Assembly: GCF_003350205.1 (NCBI RefSeq)
Contig: NZ_QLLC01000014.1
Span: forward strand, 1 to 64,000
Source of the DNA: Brevundimonas bullata
GTDB lineage: Bacteria; Pseudomonadota; Alphaproteobacteria; Caulobacterales; Caulobacteraceae
DNA: 64,000 nucleotides
Reading direction: 5' to 3'
The notes under the pieces were generated by a model. That model was not told the origin of the DNA. It worked only from the letters and a program-made list of their open reading frames with translations, and did no database searches. The translations under genes were made by a program, and so were the position numbers. Of the stretch, positions 26,348 through 34,540 are shown piece after piece; within the stretch, counting starts at the first letter, position 1; the number at the start of each line of letters is the position of its first letter.

Positions 26348-26919
26348 GCTTGTCCAAGGCCTTTCAGAACTTCGGGAATGCGCGCGAGCGACATCACTTG
26401 TGCGGCCGGGCAGGCGCGAAGGGCGGCCTCCGGCATAGGGCGGGCATAGGCGGAGGCAGGGTCTTCGACGAATGTCAGACCGCCAGCGGCGGCGACCGCC
26501 TTCAATCCCGCCGCCCCATCCTCATTGGCGCCGGTCAGAACCAGGCCGACCAGCCCCGCGCCATAGGCGTCGGCGGCGCTTTCGAACAGGACGTCGATGG
26601 AAGGGCGGGAGTAGTTGACCAACTCGTCAGACGAGAGGGCCAGAGCGCCGTCCGCCTCGACCAGAAGGTGATAATCGGAAGGGGCGAAATAGACCACGCC
26701 CGGCTGCGTCGGCTCCTTGTCCTCCGCCTCCTTGACGGTCAGCGCGCATTTGGACGCGAACAGGGGCGCCAGCACATTGCTGCGGTCGGCGGGCACGTGC
26801 AGGACGATCAGGACCGGCAAGGGAAAGTCGGCGGGCAGCTCCGGCAGGATGGCGAGCAGGGCCTGCACCCCTCCGGCCGAGGCGCCGATCACGAGGGCTC
26901 GGGCAGGATCAGGGGTCAT
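26344..26919 (-). CDS. cheB: CheB-type methylesterase domain protein (no receiver)
   Basis: 191 aa: only the catalytic half of CheB. The Ser-His-Asp triad is visible: S14 in GASAGGVQA, H in VLHVPADRSN (near 40) and D in TGANEDGAAGL (near 133). The usual N-terminal receiver is missing, so control must come from elsewhere. Lies between cheR and a receiver-kinase gene with four-base overlaps on both sides. No chemoreceptor or CheA/CheW gene is near, so it may serve a chemosensory-like stress pathway rather than flagellar chemotaxis. Confidence 0.9.
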   Translation of the reverse strand: MTPDPARALVIGASAGGVQALLAILPELPADFPLPVLIVLHVPADRSNVLAPLFASKCALTVKEAEDKEPTQPGVVYFAPSDYHLLVEADGALALSSDELVNYSRPSIDVLFESAADAYGAGLVGLVLTGANEDGAAGLKAVAAAGGLTFVEDPASAYARPMPEAALRACPAAQVMSLARIPEVLKGLGQA

Positions 26920-27764
26920 GGCTCGCGCCTGCGATAGATCTTCTCTTCCGGGACGAAGTCGGCAAAGGCGCCGGCGTGCCGCGAGAAGCGCAAGCTCTCC
27001 TTGGAACCGATGCCCAGGAAGCCGTTGCGAGCCAGCGAGTCCTTGAATAGGCCGACGGCGCGATCCTGCAGCGGGCGATCAAAGTAGATCATCACATTGC
27101 GGCATGAGATCAGCTGCATCTCGCCGAAGACGGCATCCGACACCAGGCTATGGTCCGAAAAGACGACATTGGCCCTCAGGGACTTGTCGAACACCGCCCG
27201 ACCGTAGTCGGCCGTGTAGTAGTCCGACAGCGAGGTGCGACCGCCTGACTTCTGGTGATTTTCGGTGAACTTTCGGATGCGATCCAGCGAATAGACGCCG
27301 GCCTCCGCCGCCCGCAGCGCGTCAGGATTGATATCCGTGGCGTAGAACATCGTCCGGTCGAACAGGCCCTCCTCACGGAACAGGATGGCGAGCGAATAGA
27401 CCTCTTCGCCGGCGCTGCATCCCGCGATCCACACCTTCAGGGAAGGATAGGTTCTCAGATGCGGCAGCACCTGCTCTCGCAGAGCCCGGAAATAGGCGGG
27501 GTCACGAAACATTTCGCTGACCTGGACCGTCAGGAAACCCAAAAGCTGCGGCAACATCTCCGGGTCGTGCAGGACGCGCTCCTGAAGCGCCGTCAGACTC
27601 GGCAGCCCGAAATGGGTGCGCGCCTGGAGCAGGCGGCGCTTGATCGAGGCTCGCGCATAATGACGGAAGTCATAGTGATAACGCTGGAACAACGCCTCCA
27701 GCAGCAGCTGGATCTCTATGTCTTCCACCTCGTGGGGGGCGACCGGACTCAACGCGGCATCCAT
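26916..27764 (-). CDS. cheR: CheR-type protein-glutamate methyltransferase
   Basis: 282 aa. N-terminal CheR domain (about 10-75) and SAM-binding domain (about 80-275) with WIAGCSAGEEVYSLAI (the GC.SGEE-like motif), ATDINPDALRAAEAG and SCRNVMIYFD. Methylates glutamates of receptor proteins with SAM. It overlaps the end of the giant kinase gene by 16 bp and cheB by four, so the four genes are certainly one operon. Confidence 0.92.
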   Translation of the reverse strand: MDAALSPVAPHEVEDIEIQLLLEALFQRYHYDFRHYARASIKRRLLQARTHFGLPSLTALQERVLHDPEMLPQLLGFLTVQVSEMFRDPAYFRALREQVLPHLRTYPSLKVWIAGCSAGEEVYSLAILFREEGLFDRTMFYATDINPDALRAAEAGVYSLDRIRKFTENHQKSGGRTSLSDYYTADYGRAVFDKSLRANVVFSDHSLVSDAVFGEMQLISCRNVMIYFDRPLQDRAVGLFKDSLARNGFLGIGSKESLRFSRHAGAFADFVPEEKIYRRREP

Positions 27765-30700
27765 ACGCGTACGAGCGACAGCAGCTTGTCCACATCCAGG
27801 GGTTTGGCCATGTAGTCGTTGGCCCCCGCCGCAATACAGCGCTCCTGATCGTCTGGCATGGCCTTGGCCGTCAGCATCAGCACCGGCAGGTCGCGCCAGC
27901 GCGGGTCCTTTCTCAGCTCTCGCGTGGCGGTCAGGCCGTCCATGACGGGCATCATGACGTCCATCAAGACCAGGTCGATGGATTGCGCCGGATCTTCAGC
28001 AGACCGTTCCAGCCGCTCAATGGCCTCCTTGCCGTTGCGCGCGATCTCGATGCGGGCGCCGCGCGGTTCCAGCACATTGGTCAGGGAGTAGATGTTGCGC
28101 ACATCATCCTCGACGATGAGAATCTTCCGCCCTTCCAGCACGGCGTCGCGGTGGCGGGCCTTGCGGATCATCTTCTGCTGCTCGGGCGGCAGTTCCGACA
28201 CCACCTGGTGCAGGAAGAGGGAGACCTCGTCCAGCAGCCGTTCAGGCGATTTAGCGCCCTTGATGATGATGGAGCTGGAATAGCGGCGTAGCTGCTGCTC
28301 GTGTTCCGGGGACAGGTCGCGGCCGGTATAGACGATGACTGGCGGGTAGCCCTGCCCGCTCTCGCGGCTGAGCGTCTCCAGCAGAGAGAATCCCGACGCG
28401 TCCGGCAGGGTCAGGTCCAGCACCATGCAATCAAAAGTCTGGCTCTTGAGTTGCTGCAGACATTCCGCCGCTGTCCCGACGCCGACCGTCTCCACATCCC
28501 TGGATTCAAGCAGCTTGCTGACCGCCTCGCGCTGAACCACGTCGTCCTCGACGATGAGGACACGACGCATCGTCCGCGTCAGCTTTTCCTCCAGCGAACG
28601 AAGCACATCGGCCAGGGCCTCGCGCGCCACCGGCTTCATCACATAGCCGATCGCTCCGAGCGACAGGGCGGTCTGGCTGTGATCGTCGGCAGAGACGACA
28701 TGGATAGGAATATGGCGTGTCTCGTCGTCGCGCTTGAGCACGTCCAGCACCGTGAGGCCGGACTGGTCCGGCAAACCGATGTCGAGCACCACGGCGTTGG
28801 GGCGATAGCGCTTGGCCAGCTTCACGGCCTCCTCCGCCGTGCCTGCCAGAATGCACTGGAACCCCATCTCCCGGGACAGGTCGCGGACAATGGCGGCGAA
28901 GCGGTCGTCGTCCTCCACCACCAGGAGCAGGCGACGCGCCCCCGCCAGATGATCGCGATCGTCATCCAGGGTCCGGGCCAAGGGCCTGGCTTCCGCCGCA
29001 ACGGGCGTTGAAGCCGGCGAAGCCGCAGCGGGCGATCCGGTCGGCGCCTCTCGCGGCGCCACGCGCGCGGCGTCATAGGTGCGCGGCAGGGTCAGGGTGA
29101 AGACGCTGCCCTCGCCCGGCCGGCTTTCTAGGCGGATACGCCCCCCGAGCAGACGGGCGAGTTCGCGTGAGATGGACAGGCCCAGGCCAGTCCCGCCGTA
29201 GCGCCGGCTGATGGTGCCGTCCGCCTGCTGGAAGGCCTCAAACACGCCTTTCTGCTGGTCCGGGGCGATGCCGATGCCCGTATCCGAAACGGCGAAAGCC
29301 ACTTCATCAGAACCGACGGCCGAAACTGACAGCGTCACCTTGCCCTTCTCGGTGAACTTGAAGGCGTTCGACAGAAGGTTCTTCAGGATCTGCTCAAGCC
29401 TTTGGCGATCCGTCTCAAGCACGTCATCGCCAGATCCCAGGTCGATCTCGAAGGTGAGGCCGCGCTCGTCAGCCACCGGCTGGAACGTCTGCCGGATGTC
29501 GTCGCCCAGGCGTTGCAAGGACACCGCCTCAGGGCGCGCCTGAATATGGCCGGCCTCGATCTTGGACAGGTCGAGGATGTCGTTGATCAGGGTCAGCAGA
29601 TCATTGCCCGAGGACTGGATCGTGCGCGCGTACTTGACCTGCTCCTCCGACAGGGTCTCGTCGGGATTGTCAGCCAGCAGTTTCGACAGGATCAGAAGCG
29701 AGTTGAGCGGCGTGCGCAGCTCATGGGACATGTTGGCGAGGAAGTCGGACTTGTACTGGCTGGCCTGCTCCAGCTCTCGCGCCTTGAGCTCCAAGGCCGC
29801 CGATCCGCGCTCCAGATCATCGCGCTGGGTTTCCAGCACCTGAGCCTGCTCCTCGAGCTGGCTGTTGGTCTGTTCCAGTTCCGCCTGCTGCTGTTCCAGA
29901 CGCACCTGGGATTCCTTGAGGGCGCGTCCCTGCTCTTCCAGTTCCTCGTTCGAGACGCGAAGCTCTTCGCTCTGGACCTGAAGCTCCTCGGACTGGCGCT
30001 GGGTCTCCTCCAGCATGTCCTGCAGTCGGGCCCGATAGCGGGCCGACCGCAAGCCCGTGCCGATCAGCGGCGCCGTCTCCTCCAGCAGCGCCATGAGGCG
30101 ATCATCGGGGAGACGCAGGAAGCCGAGTTCGAGCACGGCGTTGATCTCGCCGTCAGCCCGGCCCGGAGCGATGACGAGGTGTCGGGGTTTGTCGCGTCCC
30201 AGCGCCGAGCCGATCGTCAGATAGCCCTCAGGCACGTCCGACACCGTCAACGCGCGCCCTTCGGCGGCGACCTGCCCCAACAGGCCTTCGCGCGGACCGA
30301 AACGCGCCGGGATCGGCGCGTCGGCCGGAACGCCGAGCGCGGCGACTCGCCGAAATACGCCGCCCTCTCCCTTGAAGAGGGCCGCCGCCTGAACATCGGC
30401 ATACCGCGCCAGATAGGCGAGAATGCTGTCGGCCAGTTGCTCGACCGACTGGTCGCCCATCATGGCGTCCGCCAGACCGACCTGGCCCTTGTGAATCCAC
30501 TCCTGTCGGGCCCTTTGACGGGCGCTGCGCCGGATGAGGGCGTAGATGGCCAGGGTCAGGGCGGCGCCAAGGAGGCCGGAGAGGACCCCGCTGATCAAGG
30601 CAGTGGTGTAAGCGGCGTCCATTTCCTCGAGGCGCGCGAGGCGGAGCTTCTGCTCCTCCTGCCTCATCAGGTTCACCTCGGCCCTGATGGCGTCCATCTC

Positions 30701-31168
30701 CGCCTTGCCGCGATCCGTGTTCATCCTGGCCACGGCAGCCTGTAAGCCTTCGGCGCGGCGCGTCTGGATCGTGGCGTCCAGCTCGGTCATCTTCGCGTCG
30801 ACGTGTCTGCGAACCTGCCGCACATGGGCCTGCTGCACCGGATTGTCCTGGGTCAGAACGGCCACATCCTCCAGGCGGCGGCTCACGGCCGCCGAAGCCA
30901 GCTCGTAGGGCTGAAGATAAAGAGGATTGCCGGTGAGTAGATATCCTCGCTGTCCGGTCTCGGCGTCCTGAACCGTTCCCAGGAGTTCGTCGACGGCGAC
31001 GATGACCTTATGCGTGTGAATGATCTGCTGGTTGTTCGCCCGCAGAACCTGGACGTTGAACCAGGCCACCGTGCTCGTCGCGAGGAAAAAGGCCAGAACC
31101 AGACCCAGCCCGATTGTGGACAAGGCTTCGGCCCTCGAGCCCGGAGACGGGCGACGGAACGACTTCAT
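27749..31168 (-). CDS. Giant hybrid histidine kinase: CHASE3-GAF-coiled coil-HisKA-HATPase-three receivers
   Basis: About 1139 aa. N-terminal membrane anchor (about 14-38), extracellular CHASE3-type sensor (about 40-185; TGQRGYLLTG), second membrane segment (about 190-215), GAF domain (about 225-375), Glu/Gln-rich coiled coil (about 380-475), HisKA with His in MSHELRTPLNS near 480, HATPase (about 590-710), then three receivers (about 770-885, 890-1005, 1020-1139) with Asp in VVLDIGLPDQSG, MVLDLTLPDASG and VLMDVMMPVMDG. The ATG at 31166-31168 is preferred over the upstream start at 31228. The architecture resembles kinases that gate general stress or chemosensory phosphorelays. Its coding partners cheR, cheB and the receiver-kinase overlap it. 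Confidence 0.93.
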   Translation of the reverse strand: MKSFRRPSPGSRAEALSTIGLGLVLAFFLATSTVAWFNVQVLRANNQQIIHTHKVIVAVDELLGTVQDAETGQRGYLLTGNPLYLQPYELASAAVSRRLEDVAVLTQDNPVQQAHVRQVRRHVDAKMTELDATIQTRRAEGLQAAVARMNTDRGKAEMDAIRAEVNLMRQEEQKLRLARLEEMDAAYTTALISGVLSGLLGAALTLAIYALIRRSARQRARQEWIHKGQVGLADAMMGDQSVEQLADSILAYLARYADVQAAALFKGEGGVFRRVAALGVPADAPIPARFGPREGLLGQVAAEGRALTVSDVPEGYLTIGSALGRDKPRHLVIAPGRADGEINAVLELGFLRLPDDRLMALLEETAPLIGTGLRSARYRARLQDMLEETQRQSEELQVQSEELRVSNEELEEQGRALKESQVRLEQQQAELEQTNSQLEEQAQVLETQRDDLERGSAALELKARELEQASQYKSDFLANMSHELRTPLNSLLILSKLLADNPDETLSEEQVKYARTIQSSGNDLLTLINDILDLSKIEAGHIQARPEAVSLQRLGDDIRQTFQPVADERGLTFEIDLGSGDDVLETDRQRLEQILKNLLSNAFKFTEKGKVTLSVSAVGSDEVAFAVSDTGIGIAPDQQKGVFEAFQQADGTISRRYGGTGLGLSISRELARLLGGRIRLESRPGEGSVFTLTLPRTYDAARVAPREAPTGSPAAASPASTPVAAEARPLARTLDDDRDHLAGARRLLLVVEDDDRFAAIVRDLSREMGFQCILAGTAEEAVKLAKRYRPNAVVLDIGLPDQSGLTVLDVLKRDDETRHIPIHVVSADDHSQTALSLGAIGYVMKPVAREALADVLRSLEEKLTRTMRRVLIVEDDVVQREAVSKLLESRDVETVGVGTAAECLQQLKSQTFDCMVLDLTLPDASGFSLLETLSRESGQGYPPVIVYTGRDLSPEHEQQLRRYSSSIIIKGAKSPERLLDEVSLFLHQVVSELPPEQQKMIRKARHRDAVLEGRKILIVEDDVRNIYSLTNVLEPRGARIEIARNGKEAIERLERSAEDPAQSIDLVLMDVMMPVMDGLTATRELRKDPRWRDLPVLMLTAKAMPDDQERCIAAGANDYMAKPLDVDKLLSLVRVWMPR

Positions 31169-31376
31169 CAGCAGTCTGACCTCAGGTGAACGACGAAAGC
31201 CTTCCTGCCTAGAGGTCGCAGCCGCCAACGCAATAACCTGTGTTGGTTTTTCTCAAGCCACGCCGGTCCTTTCCGCGCTCGCTCCTTCCTGCGCCCCGCC
31301 GACGCCCGCCCAAAAGCGTTACGACAGCAGCGATGCATCTGCGCCGATAAGACGTCGGCTCAATCGGGCGAGATGA

Positions 31377-31401
31377 GGAACCCTTCGGCTGCAAAGTCGT
31401 T
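31377..31401 (+). promoter_or_regulatory. Strong EcfG (SigT)-type stress promoter
   Basis: GGAAC (31377-31381), 16 bases, CGTT (31398-31401): an exact match to the EcfG consensus used by SigT in Caulobacter and RpoE2 in Sinorhizobium. The start of transcription would be near 31408, only about 20 bases before the GTG of the small gene. Confidence 0.7.
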
Positions 31402-31427
31402 TGAGGCCGCAACTTTAGGAAAGTCGC

Positions 31428-31679
31428 GTGATTTCATACTATTGCATCGTTAACATGCCCGGCGTCCCGGCGCGGGAAATCCGAGTCCTGGACGCCAGAG
31501 ACGACGCCTCGGCGCGTAAGGCCTTAGATCCCGTCATGGCCGAGTGGTTCGGCTTCTCTACCCTCTGCCTCTATCATGGCGAACGCCTGATCGAAGTGCG
31601 CAGCAATCCCGATCTCGGCTTCCCGTCCGAGCCCCTCATGCCGTCCCTGATGCAGGAAGGGCTGGACGTCGCTGCGTGA
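31428..31679 (+). CDS. Small stress-regulated protein, 83 aa, unknown function
   Basis: I do not recognise the family. The protein is soluble, acidic in the second half, with a beta-rich opening (MISYYCIVNMPGVP) and a WFGFSTLCLYHGERLIEVRS core. The GTG start has an AGGA site 8 bases upstream. The near-perfect stress promoter directly in front strongly suggests it is a member of the general stress regulon. Divergent from the giant kinase gene. Confidence 0.7.
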   Translation: MISYYCIVNMPGVPAREIRVLDARDDASARKALDPVMAEWFGFSTLCLYHGERLIEVRSNPDLGFPSEPLMPSLMQEGLDVAA

Positions 31680-31718
31680 CGCCCGCCCTTCCCGCATCAA
31701 GCCCGTTGGACAAGATGA

Positions 31719-33803
31719 TCAGGCCAAGGTTCGTACGGCTGGCTCCCGCGCCCACTGACGCGTGCGGGCCGGCGGCAGGAAGTCCGCTGCCTTCGCCGCA
31801 GACAGGTCGACGACTCCCTCGTCAGGCGTGATTCCCGCTCGGTCCAGAAGCGGTCGAGCCTCCGACGTATGGCCGATGGCCTTGAGATGACCGAAGGCGT
31901 CCCGAAGGAAGTCCACAGCCGCCGCCTCGTTCAGGAGTTGGGCGCATCCCTCGTCTGACAGGACGACCGCGACCGCATCGAAGAGCACCGAAGGGCTTCC
32001 CGCCAACTGGCCGTCGACGGCCAGCGTGGAGCCGTCAGCCAGCGTCGCTCCGCCGACCTTGGGCGCGACGATAAACACCGCCCCACCGTCGCCTTCCACC
32101 GCCTTGCGGACGCCCGCGACCACGGCGCCGTCAGACCCGTCAGCCACCAGGATCGCGACCTTGCGGCCCTTCAGCGTGTCCGGATATTTGCCGACGATCC
32201 TGAGGGCGGGCGACGGCTCCAGATCGATCGGATCGACCGCGGGTTTCGCGGCCTGGGGCAGCGGCAGGTTCAGCCCGTTCGCCACCCGTTTCGCCAGGTC
32301 TTCATCGACATTACGCAGATTGGCCACGACCCGGTTTCGCACATGGTCGAGGGACACCTTCGAGAGCTCGAACACGATGGCGCTGGCCAAATGGGCCTGC
32401 TCGATCTCGGTCTGCGAACGGAAGAAAAGCCGCGCCTGGCTGTAGTGGTCGGCGAAACTCTCAGCGCGCAGCCGGACCTTCTCGCCCTCCATCGTCACGG
32501 CGGCGGTGCGGAAGCCGCCCTGCGGGTCCTCGCGCGGCCCGCCCTCCTCGCCCGCCTCGGCCAGACTGTTGGGTTCATAGTTGGCGCGTCCCTTGAAGAC
32601 CTGAGTCTGCATGTGGCCGTCGCGCTGGAAGTTCTGGAAGGGACAGCCCTTGGCCTGGTTGATCGGGATCTGGTGGAAATTGACCGTTCCCAGACGCGAC
32701 AACTGCGTGTCCTGGTAGGAGAAAAGCCGGCCTTGCAGCAGGGGATCTTCCGAGAAGTCGATGCCGGGCACGATGTTGGTCGGCAGGAAGGCGGCCTGTT
32801 CGGTTTCAGCGAAGAAGTTGTCCGGGTTGCGATTCAGCACCATGCGGCCAATGACCCGAAGCGGGTGCGTCTCCTCGGGGATCAGCTTGGTCGCGTCGAG
32901 AATATCAAACGGCAGGGCGTCCGCCTCGGCCTGGCTCAAGAGCTGAACCGCGAACTCCCACTCCGGGAAATCGCCCTGATCGATGGCCTCGAACAGATCG
33001 CGGCGGTGGTAATCCGGGTCGGCGCCGGCGATCTTGACCGCCTCGTCCCAGCAGGTCGACTGGGTGCCCAGCTTCGGGCGCCAGTGGAACTTGACGAAGG
33101 TCGCCTCGCCCTTGGCGTTGATCAGCCGGAAGGTGTTGACCCCGAACCCCTCGATCATGCGCAGAGACCGCGGAATCGCCCGGTCGGACATGGCCCACAT
33201 CACCATGTGCGTGCTTTCGGGCATCAGGCTGATGAAGTCCCAGAAGGTGTCATGAGCGCTGGCCGCCTGAGGATAGCCGCGGTCCGCCTCCATCTTCACC
33301 GCATGGATCAAGTCCGGGAACTTGATCGCGTCCTGGATGAAGAAGACGGGGATGTTGTTGCCCACCAAATCCCAGTTGCCTTCGGTCGTGTAGAACTTCA
33401 CGGCGAAGCCGCGCACGTCGCGCGGCGTGTCCACCGACCCCGCGCCCCCGGCCACCGTCGAAAAGCGCGTGAAGACCTCGGTCTTCTTTCCGACCTCAGT
33501 CAGGATTTTGGCCGTTGTGTAGTCTTCCAGACTCTCGGTCAGTTCAAAGAAGCCATGGGCGGCCGATCCCCGCGCGTGGACGATGCGCTCTGGAATGCGC
33601 TCATGGTCGAAGTGCTGGATCTTTTCGCGCAGCACGAAATCCTCGAGCAGGGTCGAGCCGCGGCGGCCGGCCTTCAGCGAGTTCTGATCGTCGCTGACCG
33701 GCACGCCATGGTTCGTCGTAAGGCGCGTGTCAGGCGTAGAGGCGGTCTGATGAAGTTCGCCGCCCCCACCGGGGCGGGCGTCTGCTACGGGCGGCTTGGG
33801 CAT
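31719..33803 (-). CDS. katE: Large-subunit catalase (HPII / KatE type)
   Basis: 694 aa heme enzyme that dismutates hydrogen peroxide. Catalytic His in [12 protein letters not shown] (near 76), Asn in [14 protein letters not shown], heme-ligand Tyr in [14 protein letters not shown] (near 369). The C-terminal flavodoxin/GATase1-like domain (about 545-690; [15 protein letters not shown]) places it in clade 2, the stationary-phase/stress type. A GAAGGAAACACC site precedes the ATG. Its upstream gap holds an outer-membrane-protein remnant; I found no GGAAC motif there. Confidence 0.95.
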   Translation of the reverse strand: MPKPPVADARPGGGGELHQTASTPDTRLTTNHGVPVSDDQNSLKAGRRGSTLLEDFVLREKIQHFDHERIPERIVHARGSAAHGFFELTESLEDYTTAKILTEVGKKTEVFTRFSTVAGGAGSVDTPRDVRGFAVKFYTTEGNWDLVGNNIPVFFIQDAIKFPDLIHAVKMEADRGYPQAASAHDTFWDFISLMPESTHMVMWAMSDRAIPRSLRMIEGFGVNTFRLINAKGEATFVKFHWRPKLGTQSTCWDEAVKIAGADPDYHRRDLFEAIDQGDFPEWEFAVQLLSQAEADALPFDILDATKLIPEETHPLRVIGRMVLNRNPDNFFAETEQAAFLPTNIVPGIDFSEDPLLQGRLFSYQDTQLSRLGTVNFHQIPINQAKGCPFQNFQRDGHMQTQVFKGRANYEPNSLAEAGEEGGPREDPQGGFRTAAVTMEGEKVRLRAESFADHYSQARLFFRSQTEIEQAHLASAIVFELSKVSLDHVRNRVVANLRNVDEDLAKRVANGLNLPLPQAAKPAVDPIDLEPSPALRIVGKYPDTLKGRKVAILVADGSDGAVVAGVRKAVEGDGGAVFIVAPKVGGATLADGSTLAVDGQLAGSPSVLFDAVAVVLSDEGCAQLLNEAAAVDFLRDAFGHLKAIGHTSEARPLLDRAGITPDEGVVDLSAAKAADFLPPARTRQWAREPAVRTLA

Positions 33804-33959
33804 GGTGTTTCCTTCAGTCGGGTTTGTCTGTGATGGGCTGAAATCGCGGGAGCGGGGCCAACGCCGCGAAAGGCTTCATGTCGTTCTTCCTCGTGAAACA
33901 ACGACGAGGGGGATTGAGCGTTGCACCAGCAGTGCGGCCGAGGCGGCGCCCGCTCCGGA

Positions 33960-34395
33960 TTGCGCGCCGGTGGGGCGTTCCAGAGACAGACTGACGACCA
34001 AGGTCCACATGGCGCCAGGACGCGCCCAGGTAGGCCGACAGGTTTCTCTGTTCGATCTCATCCCAGTTCAGGGCAAATAGGCCGCCGCCGGTTTCGGTGA
34101 AGCCGTCCAGCGTGATGTTGCGGGCGTCCAGTCGCGCAGAAGGCATCGGCCGGACGTCCTCTGGCGTAGACCGCACCGGGCAAGGTGACAGTCGAGGACA
34201 AGACCCAGATAGGCGAAAGGGTTCGGTCACGAACGGCAACGCCTTCACAGTCGCATCGCCCTGACGGCGCCAATCGACCCAGCCGGAGGTCCATAGGCCG
34301 ACGAAAGCGCCAGCGCCGGTCTCTGGCTGAGCGGAGGCCGCGTTCAGGCGATCATCGCTTTCCTGCCGTTGCGTAGCCTGGAATTCGTCTGCGGG
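33960..34395 (-). pseudogene. Remnant of an outer-membrane (autotransporter-like) protein
   Basis: Minus-strand reading from about 34395 looks like coding sequence: RQESDDRLNAASAQPETG, then FVGLWTSGWVDWRRQGDATV. After a garbled stretch near 34150-34210 it resumes as ITLDGFTETGGGLFALNWDE, then NLSAYLGASW, which resembles autotransporter beta-barrel strands. The beginning is cut off by a stop, there is no start codon with a ribosome binding site, and the end runs into the catalase promoter region. The family call rests on pattern only. Confidence 0.4.
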
Positions 34396-34501
34396 TCCTG
34401 TTCAACAGAGCACTGTACCGCTTCACCGCAGTTTTTTGATCCGTTCCCCGAACCGGGCCATCTTCTACGACGAGCCTCTCATTTCGACATGCGGGCCTCG
34501 G

Positions 34502-34518
34502 CTTAAGCTCCACTTAAG
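34502..34518. promoter_or_regulatory. CTTAAG-N5-CTTAAG direct repeat (PmrA/OmpR-family type box)
   Basis: Two perfect CTTAAG half-sites (34502-34507 and 34513-34518) with an 11-bp period; the match extends to CTTAAGCTC in both copies. This is the layout of PmrA-type boxes bound by OmpR-family response regulators. It lies 22 bp upstream of the dsbD start, so it probably controls the three redox genes. Confidence 0.5.
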
Positions 34519-34540
34519 CTCTCGCCGCCAGCAGTCAGAG

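Noticed and set aside
29402-30745. 447-codon plus-strand frame opposite the giant kinase
   Set aside because: Antisense shadow; leucine/glutamine-rich pattern mirrors the coiled-coil codons of the kinase.
32343-33833. 496-codon frame opposite catalase
   Set aside because: Antisense shadow of a well-identified catalase.
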